Assembly (NCBI RefSeq): GCF_001553455.1
Contig: NZ_BBOX01000107.1
Coordinates: 25,692-89,691, forward strand
Reading direction: 5' to 3'
Length of the DNA: 64,000 nucleotides
Origin: Streptomyces hygroscopicus subsp. hygroscopicus
Lineage (GTDB): Bacteria > Actinomycetota > Actinomycetes > Streptomycetales > Streptomycetaceae
Below, piece by piece: positions 1-8,200 of this stretch (positions are counted from its first letter, which is position 1; each line of letters starts with the position of its first letter). A program made the position numbers and the translations under genes. Under the pieces are notes generated by a model that worked only from the letters and a program-made list of their open reading frames with translations, ran no database searches and was not told the origin of the DNA.

Positions 1-1219
1 TCAGCTCGAAGCCCTCCCGGCGCATGGTCTCCACCAGGATCGCCAGCGCCAGCTCGCCCCGCCCCTGCACCTCCCAGGCGTCCGGGCGGTCGGTGGGCAG
101 CACGCGCAGCGAGACGTTGCCGATCAGCTCGCGGTCGAGGCGGTCCTTGACCAGCCGCGCGGTGACCTTCCGGTCCTTGACCGCCGACTTGTCCGCGCCC
201 TTGCCGCCGGGGCCGCGGCCGACCAGCGGGGAGGTGTTGGTGCCGATGGTCATGGAGATGGCGGGCTCGTCGACGGTGATCAGCGGCAGCGCGACCGGGT
301 TCTCCGGGTCGGCCAGGGTCTCACCGATCATGATGTCGGGGATGCCCGCGACCGCGCAGATGTCACCGGGCCCGGCCACCTCGGCGGGCTTGCGGGTGAG
401 CGCCTCGGTCATCAGCAGCTCGGTGATCCGGACGTTGGAGACGGTGCCGTCGCGCTTGATCCACGCGACCGTCTGCCCCTTCTTCAGCTCGCCCTGCTCG
501 ACCCTGAGCAGCGCGATACGGCCGAGGAAGTTGTCCGCGTCCAGGTTGGTGACATGGGCCTGGAGCGGCGCGGTCGCGTCGTACTCGGGCGCCGGGACGG
601 TCTGCAGGAGGGTGGAGAAGAACGGCTCGAGGCTGTCGCTGTCGGCCGGGACGGTGCCGTCCTCCGGCTTGGTCAGCGAGGCCACGCCGTCACGGGCGCA
701 GGCGTAGACGATCGGGAACTCGATCTGCTCCTCGGTCGCGTCCAGGTCCAGGAAGAGGTCGTACGCCTCGTTGACGACCTCGTCGATCCGGGAGTCCGGA
801 CGGTCCGTCTTGTTGATGCACAGGATCACCGGCAGCTTGGCCTGGAGCGCCTTGCGCAGCACGAAGCGGGTCTGCGGCAGCGGCCCCTCGGAGGCGTCCA
901 CCAGCAGGACGACCGCGTCGACCATGGACAGACCGCGCTCGACCTCACCGCCGAAGTCGGCGTGGCCGGGGGTGTCGATGATGTTGATGGTGACGGGCTC
1001 GCCGCCGTCCGCCGGGTGGTACTTCACGGCGGTGTTCTTCGCGAGAATGGTGATGCCCTTCTCGCGCTCCAGGTCGTTCGAGTCCATGACCCGGTCGTCC
1101 ACCTGCTGGTGGGCGGCGAACGCGCCCGCCTGCTTGAGCATGGCGTCGACGAGGGTCGTCTTGCCGTGGTCGACGTGGGCGACGATGGCGACGTTACGGA
1201 TGTCGTGGCGCGTGGGCAT
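1..1219 (-). CDS. typA: Translational GTPase TypA/BipA, C-terminus outside window
   Basis: Ribosome-associated GTPase of the EF-G/LepA superfamily, thought to help 50S assembly and translation under stress. The visible N-terminal 406 residues contain the P-loop (AHVDHGKTTLVDAML, about residues 14-28), the switch regions (EKGITI, then DTPGHADFGGEVERG) and the NKTDRPD specificity motif, followed by the start of domain II. The ATG at 1217-1219 lies behind a GGGAGAAG-like ribosome site. TypA is usually about 610-635 residues, so roughly a third lies beyond base 1. From memory, TypA is a neighbour of the sdh operon in S. coelicolor as well. Confidence 0.95.
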   Translation of the reverse strand, partial: MPTRHDIRNVAIVAHVDHGKTTLVDAMLKQAGAFAAHQQVDDRVMDSNDLEREKGITILAKNTAVKYHPADGGEPVTINIIDTPGHADFGGEVERGLSMVDAVVLLVDASEGPLPQTRFVLRKALQAKLPVILCINKTDRPDSRIDEVVNEAYDLFLDLDATEEQIEFPIVYACARDGVASLTKPEDGTVPADSDSLEPFFSTLLQTVPAPEYDATAPLQAHVTNLDADNFLGRIALLRVEQGELKKGQTVAWIKRDGTVSNVRITELLMTEALTRKPAEVAGPGDICAVAGIPDIMIGETLADPENPVALPLITVDEPAISMTIGTNTSPLVGRGPGGKGADKSAVKDRKVTARLVKDRLDRELIGNVSLRVLPTDRPDAWEVQGRGELALAILVETMRREGFEL

Positions 1220-1404
1220 AACGAGCGCGCTTCTCCCGGTTTCGTGGGTGGCGGCGCGCTCCTTGTGCGGCGCGCCTTCCGCCGGGCTGATCACGCCTCG
1301 GCCTCACCCCCATGGTACGGGGACGGCGCGGGGACGGATGCCGCAGCCCGTCCCCGCGCCCTGTCCGCGCTGGTCGTTCCGGGTGCCGGTCGGCCGGACG
1401 CCGG

Positions 1405-1505
1405 GCCGCCGCCGGTCCTTTCCTCTGGTCCGCCGCCGGGCCGCCACCGGTCCTTTCCGCCGGTCCGCCGCCGGGCCGCCGTCAGCCCGCCGCCGGGCCG
1501 CCGTC
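1405..1505. repeat. GC-rich direct repeats between typA and the binding protein
   Basis: The roughly 300-base gap between the start of typA and the stop of the next gene holds two to three imperfect copies of a unit containing ccgccgccgggccgcc and ccggtcctttcc. I see no gene here. It lies downstream of the substrate-binding-protein gene and upstream of typA, so any function would be a terminator or spacer. Confidence 0.5.
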
Positions 1506-1520
1506 CCGCCCAGGTCCCGG

Positions 1521-3548
1521 CTAGCGGCGGAAGCCGATGTCCTGGTAGCGGGGGGTGGCGAAGCCGAAGGCGCCCGCGTTCACCAGGCCCTTGCGCACCG
1601 CGACCAGCTGGGGCCGCTGGTAGAGCGGAATCGATCCGGCCGCCGCCCAGATCCGGGCGTCCGCGCGGCTGACCAGGGAGCGGGAGGCGCCGCCGTCCAG
1701 CTCGGACAGCGCCTGGTCGAAGAACTGGTCGATCTGGTCGGTGCCCACCCGGGTGTAGTTCTGCTCCACCATCAGGGAGCCGTCCGCCGCCGGCTGGGGC
1801 TTGGCGTAGATCGGGCGGGCGTCGGTGGCCGGGTAGGCGGAGGCGGGCCAGGAGTAGAGGGCCAGGTCGTAGTCGCCGGTGACGATGTGGTCCCGGAAGT
1901 AGCTCTCGCCCGGAACCTTGGTGATCTCGGTCCCGACGCCGATCTTCTCCAGCATCCGCGCGATGCGCTCGCCGACCGTGCGCAGCTGGGCGCCGCTCCG
2001 GTCGTCCGGGAGGACGAAGCGCAGCACCAGCGGCCGTCCCTGCTTCCTGACGAGCGCGGCCTTCCCGGCCCGCCCCCGCCGTCCGGCGTCACCGGCGGCG
2101 GGGGCGGCCCCGGAGGGGCGCCCAGTGCCGGATTCGGTGGCGGTGTCCGTGGCGGAAGCGGTGGCGGTCGGGGCGCTCTGCCGTCCGCCCCGGTCGTCCG
2201 TCTTCCCGCCGAGCGCCTTCTGCCGGCCGGCCTCGCCCGCCCGCCAGCCCGCGTCGGCCAGCAGCGATTGCGCGGCGTTCGCGTCCGGATCGCCGAGGGC
2301 GCCGCTGTGATCCTGGTAACCCGGCTGGCCCGCCATCAGCAGATGGTTGCCGAGCGGCTCGGACGGCAGCCCCATCGGCTTCAGCACCAGCTTCGCGAGG
2401 GCCTTGCGGTCGATCGCGCGGGCCACCGCGCGGCGCACCCGGTCATCGGCGAGCGGGCCCTTGGTGCCGTTGAGGGCGAGCTGGGTGTAGGCGGGCTCCA
2501 GGGCCTTGCGCACGGTGAACCTGCTCAGCGCCCGGGTCCGCGACCGGTTCTTGTCCGTGACCGAGGCGCCGGAGGTGCCCGAGGCCCCGTTGGCGCCGGC
2601 GGTCTCAGCGGTGCCGGAGGCGGACGGCTCCGGCGCCCCCGCCTTGCCCGGGGCCGAGGAGCCGCGGGCGGCGCCCGCGGCCTGCTTGTCCGGGGTGGCG
2701 GCCCGGATGCGCCGGGCGGTGGCCCCGTCCACCTCGGCCAGGTCCAGCTGCCCCGCGATCAGGGCCTCGGCCCGCTTCTCGGCCGGCACCGTCCGGAAGA
2801 GCACCCGGCTCAGTCGCGCCCGGTCGCCCCACCAGCGGGGGTTGCGGACGAGGGTGACCGAGGTGTCGGTGACCTGGCGCACCATGAAGGGCCCGGCCCC
2901 GACCGCGAGCCCCTTGCGGGCCGGTGCGGCGAAGACCGCCGGGTTGGCCATCACGCTCTTCGGGTACAGCGGGGTGAACAGCGACCGCCAGTCGGTGTAC
3001 CGCTTGGCGAAGGTGACCTTGACCTCGTGCTCCTTGTCGCCGGGTTCGATCTTGGCGATCCGGTCGTATCCGGCGTTGCGTGCCCTCCCGTACGCCGCGT
3101 CGGTCCCCCTCAGCGCCTTCCACTGGGCCTGGAAGTCCTCCGCGCCGATCGGGCGCCCGTCGCTCCACACCGCCTTGGGGTTGAGCTTGTAGACCACGAC
3201 CTGTCTGGGCTCGGAGGAGGTGACGTCGGCACCGGTCAGATAGTCGCCGTTGCGCTGCGGCTTGCCCCGGGCGTCGAGGGTGTAGAGGGAGGGCAGCACG
3301 GCGCCCGCGATCCGCTGGGTGCCCGTGTCGGCGGACTTCTGGAAGGCGTTGAAGGTGGCGGGCGTCGCGTCCAGGGCCCAGCGCAGGGTTCCGGAACCGG
3401 TGGTCCCGGTGCGCGGCGCGGAGGCGATGTCCCAGGCGGCGGGCGGCGGCGGGCCGTCGTCCTCCGAGCTGCAACCGGTCAGTACGGGCAGCGGCAGCAT
3501 CACTCCCGCAGCGAGCAGCATGGCGCGGCGGCGCTTGGCGATGGGCAT
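1521..3548 (-). CDS. ABC transporter substrate-binding lipoprotein, SBP_bac_5 family
   Basis: Extracellular solute receptor of the oligopeptide/dipeptide (OppA/DppA) family, 675 residues. The N-terminus has twin-Arg-like basic residues (KRRR), a hydrophobic stretch and the lipobox LTGC with the lipidated Cys near residue 26, so it is secreted and membrane-anchored. The body has the family features SDGRPIGAEDFQAQWKAL and DDRVRRAVARAIDR. Two Ala/Ser/Thr/Gly-rich insertions interrupt the fold, which explains the length above the usual 550-600. The ATG at 3546-3548 follows a GCGGAGG site; an upstream in-frame ATG at 3626 would bury the signal peptide. No permease or ATPase genes are adjacent, so it is an orphan receptor or serves a distant transporter. 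Confidence 0.85.
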   Translation of the reverse strand: MPIAKRRRAMLLAAGVMLPLPVLTGCSSEDDGPPPPAAWDIASAPRTGTTGSGTLRWALDATPATFNAFQKSADTGTQRIAGAVLPSLYTLDARGKPQRNGDYLTGADVTSSEPRQVVVYKLNPKAVWSDGRPIGAEDFQAQWKALRGTDAAYGRARNAGYDRIAKIEPGDKEHEVKVTFAKRYTDWRSLFTPLYPKSVMANPAVFAAPARKGLAVGAGPFMVRQVTDTSVTLVRNPRWWGDRARLSRVLFRTVPAEKRAEALIAGQLDLAEVDGATARRIRAATPDKQAAGAARGSSAPGKAGAPEPSASGTAETAGANGASGTSGASVTDKNRSRTRALSRFTVRKALEPAYTQLALNGTKGPLADDRVRRAVARAIDRKALAKLVLKPMGLPSEPLGNHLLMAGQPGYQDHSGALGDPDANAAQSLLADAGWRAGEAGRQKALGGKTDDRGGRQSAPTATASATDTATESGTGRPSGAAPAAGDAGRRGRAGKAALVRKQGRPLVLRFVLPDDRSGAQLRTVGERIARMLEKIGVGTEITKVPGESYFRDHIVTGDYDLALYSWPASAYPATDARPIYAKPQPAADGSLMVEQNYTRVGTDQIDQFFDQALSELDGGASRSLVSRADARIWAAAGSIPLYQRPQLVAVRKGLVNAGAFGFATPRYQDIGFRR

Positions 3549-3855
3549 GGCTCGTACCTCCGCAGGGTGACGGATATATGCGCATTTGGCATAGTGTGAC
3601 GCTGATCGCATATACTCCTCACTCAAAGCGACGGTTCATGGGGCAGCACGCCGAAACGGTCACGGAGACGGCCATGAGGGGAAAGGATCACCCGACCGGA
3701 TCAATACGACGGGCGCGCACTCCGGTGCGCGGCGGCGGAATCGCGCCGGTGGCTCCGCCAATCCCGACAGATCCCTTCACAACCACGACCGTGCCGCGCA
3801 ACACTCGCTGTCGCATGAGCGTCGCCAACCGCAACCGCGGAAGTGAGGGCAAGTC
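3549..3855. promoter_or_regulatory. Divergent promoter region with TATATGC / GCATATA inverted repeat
   Basis: The space between the lipoprotein gene and the rightward small gene is AT-richer than its surroundings. It carries TATATGC at 3575-3581 and its complement GCATATA at 3608-3614. Their position 27-66 bases upstream of the lipoprotein start fits a promoter or operator. No coding sequence is convincing here. Confidence 0.35.
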
Positions 3856-4140
3856 ATGTCCTTGAACGACGACTTGACGGCCGTCCAACGCTGTCTCGAT
3901 GACCTGGTCCGCTCCGTGTCCCGGCTGGAGCAGCGGGTCGGCGCCGGCGGGCTGGAGATACGCCGGGTCCGCACCGACGCGGACCACCTGCGCGAAAGCC
4001 TCGCCCTGCTGCGCGAGACGGCTCCCGAGGAGCGATCACGCCCCGAGATGGTTCCGGTTCCCGACGTGCCGTACAACAGTGCGCTGTGGTCGGACGTCGA
4101 CGACGAGGGCCTCGGCGCACGCGATCGCCACGCGCCCTAG
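3856..4140 (+). CDS. Small conserved hypothetical protein, coiled-coil
   Basis: 94-residue acidic protein. The first 60 residues form heptad-like repeats (LTAVQRCLDDLVRSVSRLEQ, then ADHLRESLALLRE), predicting a coiled coil; the tail contains VPYNSALWSDVDDEGLG. The ATG follows a GAGGG site. I recall similar small proteins beside the sdh operon in other Streptomyces, but no function is known to me. A GC-rich hairpin follows it directly, so it is probably transcribed on its own. Confidence 0.65.
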   Translation: MSLNDDLTAVQRCLDDLVRSVSRLEQRVGAGGLEIRRVRTDADHLRESLALLRETAPEERSRPEMVPVPDVPYNSALWSDVDDEGLGARDRHAP

Positions 4141-4149
4141 GGACGGCCC

Positions 4150-4176
4150 GGCGCGCCCCCGTCCTCGGGGCGCGCC
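4150..4176 (+). terminator. GC-rich hairpin after the coiled-coil protein gene
   Basis: Perfect 10-bp stem (GGCGCGCCCC with GGGGCGCGCC) with a 7-base loop, 9 bases after the stop codon. There is no U-tract, as is usual for Streptomyces terminators. Confidence 0.5.
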
Positions 4177-4215
4177 CCCGTCGTCCCCCCACACCACTCC
4201 ACCGCGGAGTTCCCC

Positions 4216-5061
4216 TTGGCCACAGGCACCGATCCCCAAGCCGCCACGCCCGCCCGCCGCAAGATGGCCCCGCACGGGGTGCACAGCACCGCACGCGCCG
4301 CCATTCCCGCCCGCCACCTGCGCACCGACCGCTGGTGGCTGGCCCCCGCGGTCACCGCCGCCGGGCTGTTCGCGTTCGTCGTCTACTCCACCTGGCGGGC
4401 CTTCGCGGGGGACGACTACTACGCCGAGCCGTACGTCTCCCCCTTCTACTCGCCCTGTATCGCGCAGAACTGCGTGCCGATGAAGGGCGGTGCCAACTGG
4501 GAGATCTTCGGCGCGTGGTGGGGCCTGTCCCCCGCGCTGCTGATCCTGATCTTCCCGCTGGGCTTCCGGCTCACCTGCTACTACTACCGCAAGGCGTATT
4601 ACCGGGGCTTCTGGGCCTCACCGCCCGCGTGCGCCGTCGCCGAGCCGCGCGCCAGGTACACCGGCGAGACCCGCTTCCCGCTGATCCTGCAGAACGTCCA
4701 CCGCTACTTCTTCTACTTCGCGGTGATCGTCGCGGGGATCCTCACCTATGACACCGTGCTCGGCTTCCGGGACGAGCACGGCCGCTGGGGCCATATGGGT
4801 CTGGGCACGCTGGTGCTGCTCGTCAACATCGCGCTGATCTGGGCGTACACCCTCTCCTGCCACTCCTGCCGCCATATCGTCGGCGGCCGGCTGAAGAACT
4901 TCTCCCGGCATCCGGTGCGCTACCGGCTCTGGGGCTGGGTCAGCGAACTCAACATGCGCCATATGCAGCTCGCCTGGGCCTCTCTGATCAGCGTCGCCGT
5001 CGCGGACTTCTACGTCTATCTGCTGGCGAGCGGTGCCTTCGACGATCCCCGCTTTTTCTAG
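4216..5061 (+). CDS. Succinate dehydrogenase membrane anchor subunit (mycobacterial Rv0249c-like)
   Basis: 281-residue integral membrane protein with about five hydrophobic helices (near residues 43-60, 115-130, 155-175, 195-215 and 250-270) and several His residues suited to haem ligation (QNVHRYFFYF, SCHSCRHI, NMRHMQLAW). By position it is the quinone-reacting cytochrome b anchor of the complex formed with the next two genes. Size and order (anchor, flavoprotein, iron-sulfur protein) match the mycobacterial Rv0249c-Rv0248c-Rv0247c operon. The TTG at 4216 is chosen because GGAG sits 6 bases upstream. It ends 15 bases before the flavoprotein start. Confidence 0.8.
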   Translation: MATGTDPQAATPARRKMAPHGVHSTARAAIPARHLRTDRWWLAPAVTAAGLFAFVVYSTWRAFAGDDYYAEPYVSPFYSPCIAQNCVPMKGGANWEIFGAWWGLSPALLILIFPLGFRLTCYYYRKAYYRGFWASPPACAVAEPRARYTGETRFPLILQNVHRYFFYFAVIVAGILTYDTVLGFRDEHGRWGHMGLGTLVLLVNIALIWAYTLSCHSCRHIVGGRLKNFSRHPVRYRLWGWVSELNMRHMQLAWASLISVAVADFYVYLLASGAFDDPRFF

Positions 5062-5076
5062 GAGAGGTGCTCATCG

Positions 5077-7032
5077 ATGACGCAAGTCGAGCGGCAGGCG
5101 TGGGACGTGGTCGTGATCGGCGCGGGCGGCGCCGGGCTGCGGGCCGCGATCGAGGCCCGCGAACAGGGCATGCGCTGCGCCGTCATCTGCAAATCGCTGT
5201 TCGGCAAGGCCCATACGGTGATGGCCGAGGGCGGCATCGCCGCCTGCATGGGCAACGTCAACGAACGCGACAACTGGCAGGTGCACTTCCGCGACACCAT
5301 GCGCGGGGGCAAGTTCCTCAACCACTGGCGGATGGCCGAGCTGCACGCCCAGGAGGCTCCGGACCGGGTCTGGGAGCTGGAGACCTGGGGCGCGCTCTTC
5401 GACCGCACCCCGGAGGGGAAGATCTCCCAGCGGAACTTCGGCGGCCATGAGTACCCCCGCCTCGCCCATGTCGGGGACCGCACCGGGCTGGAGCTGATCC
5501 GCACCCTCCAGCAGAAGGTCGTCTCCCTCCAGCAGGAGGACAAGGCCGCGACCGGCGACTACGAGTCCCGGCTGAAGGTCTTCCAGGAGTGCACGGTCAC
5601 CCGGATCATCAAGGACGGCGACCGGGTCGCCGGTGTCTTCGGCTACGAGCGCGAGTCCGGCCGCTTCTTCGCCCTCCAGGCCCCGGCCGTGGTGCTGGCC
5701 ACCGGCGGCATCGGCAAGTCCTTCAAGGTGACCACCAACTCCTGGGAGTACACCGGCGACGGCCACGCGCTGGCGCTGCTCGCCGGCGCCCCGCTGATCA
5801 ACATGGAGTTCGTGCAGTTCCATCCGACCGGTATGGTCTGGCCGCCCTCGGTCAAGGGGCTCCTGGTCACCGAGTCGGTGCGCGGCGACGGCGGGGTGCT
5901 GCGCAACAGCGAGGGCAAGCGGTTCATGTTCGACTACATCCCGGACGTGTTCCGGGACAAGTACGCCCAGTCCGAGGACGAGGCCGACCGCTGGTACGAG
6001 GATCCGGACCACAACCGCCGCCCGCCCGAGCTGCTCCCCCGCGACGAGGTGGCCCGCGCCATCAACACCGAGGTGAAGGCGGGCCGCGGCTCCCCGCACG
6101 GCGGGGTCTTCCTCGACGTCTCCACCCGGATGTCCCCCGAGACCGTCAAGCGGCGGCTGCCCTCGATGTACCACCAGTTCATGGAGCTGGCGGACGTCGA
6201 CATCACCGCCGAGCCCATGGAGGTGGGCCCGACCTGCCACTACGTGATGGGCGGGGTGGACGTGGACCCGGAGACCGCGGCCGCGACCGGGGTGCCCGGA
6301 CTGTTCGCCGCGGGCGAGGTCGCGGGCGGAATGCACGGCTCCAACCGGCTCGGCGGCAACTCCCTCTCCGATCTGCTGGTCTTCGGGCGCCGCGCCGGGC
6401 TCCACGCGGCCCGCTACGCGCGGCGGGTCGCGGCCTCCGGCGCCCGCCCGGTGCCGGACGAGGCGCAGCTGGACCTGGCGGCGGCCGAGGCGCTGCGGCC
6501 GTTCAGCGCCGAGGCCGGCGAACCGCCGGAGACGGCGGGGCCGGCCGGGCCGCCGGAGAACCCGTACACCCTCCACCAGGAGCTTCAGCAGTCGATGAAC
6601 GACCTGGTGGGGATCATCAGAAGGGCCGGGGAGATGGAGGAGGCGCTGCACCGGCTGGCCGATCTGCGGGTCCGGGCGCGCCGCGCCGGGGTCGAGGGGC
6701 ACCGGCAGTTCAACCCCGGCTGGCACCTGGCGATCGATCTGCGCAACATGCTGCTGGTCAGCGAGTGCGTGGCACGGGCCGCGCTGGAGCGGACCGAGAG
6801 CCGCGGCGGGCACACCCGCGACGACTGGCCGGAGATGGACCGCGAATGGCGGCGGGTCCTTCTGCTGTGCCGGCTCTCCGACCCCTCGGGCGGCCTGGCG
6901 GCACCCGACACCGGGCACGGCCAGATCCGGCTCGAGCGGCGGGAGATGCCGCCCATCCGGCCCGATCTGCTCAACCTGTTCGAGAAGGACGAGCTGGTGA
7001 AGTACCTGACGGACGAGGAGCTGACCCAGTGA
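5077..7032 (+). CDS. sdhA: Succinate dehydrogenase/fumarate reductase flavoprotein subunit
   Basis: Oxidises succinate to fumarate with covalent FAD and passes electrons to the iron-sulfur subunit; peripheral on the inner face of the membrane. 651 residues. The N-terminus has the dinucleotide fold VVIGAGGAGLRAAIEA and the flavinylation region KAHTVMAEGGI, whose His is the usual FAD attachment site. Active-site segments follow (QFHPTGMVWPP, the HYVMGGVDVD loop, GSNRLGGNSLSDLLVFG). The ATG is 15 bases after the anchor gene and its end overlaps the next gene by 4 bases (GTGA), so the three are co-translated. Homology alone cannot fully exclude fumarate-reductase direction, but an aerobic actinomycete favours succinate dehydrogenase. 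Confidence 0.93.
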   Translation: MTQVERQAWDVVVIGAGGAGLRAAIEAREQGMRCAVICKSLFGKAHTVMAEGGIAACMGNVNERDNWQVHFRDTMRGGKFLNHWRMAELHAQEAPDRVWELETWGALFDRTPEGKISQRNFGGHEYPRLAHVGDRTGLELIRTLQQKVVSLQQEDKAATGDYESRLKVFQECTVTRIIKDGDRVAGVFGYERESGRFFALQAPAVVLATGGIGKSFKVTTNSWEYTGDGHALALLAGAPLINMEFVQFHPTGMVWPPSVKGLLVTESVRGDGGVLRNSEGKRFMFDYIPDVFRDKYAQSEDEADRWYEDPDHNRRPPELLPRDEVARAINTEVKAGRGSPHGGVFLDVSTRMSPETVKRRLPSMYHQFMELADVDITAEPMEVGPTCHYVMGGVDVDPETAAATGVPGLFAAGEVAGGMHGSNRLGGNSLSDLLVFGRRAGLHAARYARRVAASGARPVPDEAQLDLAAAEALRPFSAEAGEPPETAGPAGPPENPYTLHQELQQSMNDLVGIIRRAGEMEEALHRLADLRVRARRAGVEGHRQFNPGWHLAIDLRNMLLVSECVARAALERTESRGGHTRDDWPEMDREWRRVLLLCRLSDPSGGLAAPDTGHGQIRLERREMPPIRPDLLNLFEKDELVKYLTDEELTQ

Positions 7033-7799
7033 ACGCGTATGAGGCCCACTTCCGGGTGTGGCGGGGCGACCGGGACGGCGGCGGTCTGCGCGACTTCCGC
7101 GTCGAGGTCAACGAGGGCGAGGTCGTCCTCGACATCGTCCACCGGCTGCAGGCGACCCAGGCTCCCGATCTGGCGGTCCGCTGGAACTGCAAGGCGGGCA
7201 AGTGCGGTTCGTGCAGCGCCGAGGTCAACGGCCGGCCCCGGCTGCTGTGCATGACCCGGATGTCGGTGTACGACCGGGACGAGACGATCACCATCACCCC
7301 GCTGCGGGCCTTCCCGGTGGTGCGGGACCTGGTGACGGATGTGTCCTTCAACTACGCCAAGGCCCGTGAGGTGCCGTCCTTCGTGCCGCCGGAGGGGCTG
7401 GGGCCGGGCGAGTACCGGATGTGGCAGGAGGACGTGGGGCGGTCGCAGGAGTTCCGCAAGTGCATCGAATGCTTCCTGTGCCAGGACACCTGCCATGTGG
7501 TGCGCGACTTCGAGGAGAACAAGGAGGCGTTCGCCGGGCCGCGATTCCTGATGCGGGTCGCGGAGCTGGACATGCATCCGCTGGACGGGGCGGCCGAGGC
7601 CGGGCTGGACCGCAAGCGCGCCGCCCAGGAGGAGCACGGTCTGGGCTACTGCAACATCACCAAGTGCTGTACGGAGGTCTGCCCCGAACAGATCAAGATC
7701 ACCGACAATGCGCTGATCCCGCTCAAGGAGCGGGCGGTGGACCGTAAGTACGACCCGCTGGTCTGGCTCGGCAACAAGATCCGCCGCCGGGGGCAGTAG
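7029..7799 (+). CDS. sdhB: Succinate dehydrogenase iron-sulfur subunit
   Basis: 256 residues. The N-terminal ferredoxin-like domain carries the 2Fe-2S ligands in CKAGKCGSCSAEVNG plus a later Cys (RLLCMTRM). The C-terminal domain carries the 4Fe-4S and 3Fe-4S ligands in CIECFLCQDTCHV and CNITKCCTEVCPEQI. It relays electrons from FAD to the membrane anchor. The GTG start at 7029 overlaps the sdhA stop (GTGA), which fixes the start. Confidence 0.93.
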   Translation: MNAYEAHFRVWRGDRDGGGLRDFRVEVNEGEVVLDIVHRLQATQAPDLAVRWNCKAGKCGSCSAEVNGRPRLLCMTRMSVYDRDETITITPLRAFPVVRDLVTDVSFNYAKAREVPSFVPPEGLGPGEYRMWQEDVGRSQEFRKCIECFLCQDTCHVVRDFEENKEAFAGPRFLMRVAELDMHPLDGAAEAGLDRKRAAQEEHGLGYCNITKCCTEVCPEQIKITDNALIPLKERAVDRKYDPLVWLGNKIRRRGQ

Positions 7800-8200
7800 C
7801 TCCGCTGGGGCGCTTAGGGGTGTCCGACGGGGTGTGACGCCTGCGGCGGGCTGCTCCCCTCCCCGTCCCTTCCCGACACCTGACGATATGCGGCTCCGCC
7901 GCGTGCGGGGCTCCGCCCCAGACCCCGGGGTCCAGGGGCAGAGCCCTGCCACGCGGCGGAGCCGCATATCGATGCTGCGGGAAAGGGCGAAGCCCGGGTC
8001 CGGAGCCTGGGGCGAAGCCCCGCTCCGGGGTCTGGGGCGAAGCCCCGCTCCGAACTCGGAGGCACAGCCCGTTCCGAGAGTCGGGGGCGGAACCCCGGTC
8101 CGGGGGCCGGGGCGGAGCCCCGGTTTCGGGGAGGGGAAAGAGCCGACGGAGCAGTAGCTGTCGCGGGCCCGCAGCCGTGCCGTAAACGGACCGCAGCCCG
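7800..8200. repeat. Intergenic repeat block with long inverted repeat after sdhB
   Basis: A 400-base gene-free stretch between convergent genes. It holds a perfect 21-bp inverted repeat (7885-7905 and 7950-7970; core GCGGCTCCGCCGCG) around a 44-base loop that itself contains ggctccgccccagaccccgg. Several copies of the motif ggggcgaagccccgctccg follow (about 7985-8060), with variants up to 8150. Such 'ggctccgcccc' elements are common between Streptomyces genes and probably act as a bidirectional terminator or a dispersed palindromic repeat. Confidence 0.7.

Noticed and set aside
771..3599. Very long open frame (942 codons) opposite typA and the binding-protein gene
   Set aside because: It is antisense to two genes with clear protein motifs, and its composition is that of a high-GC shadow frame.
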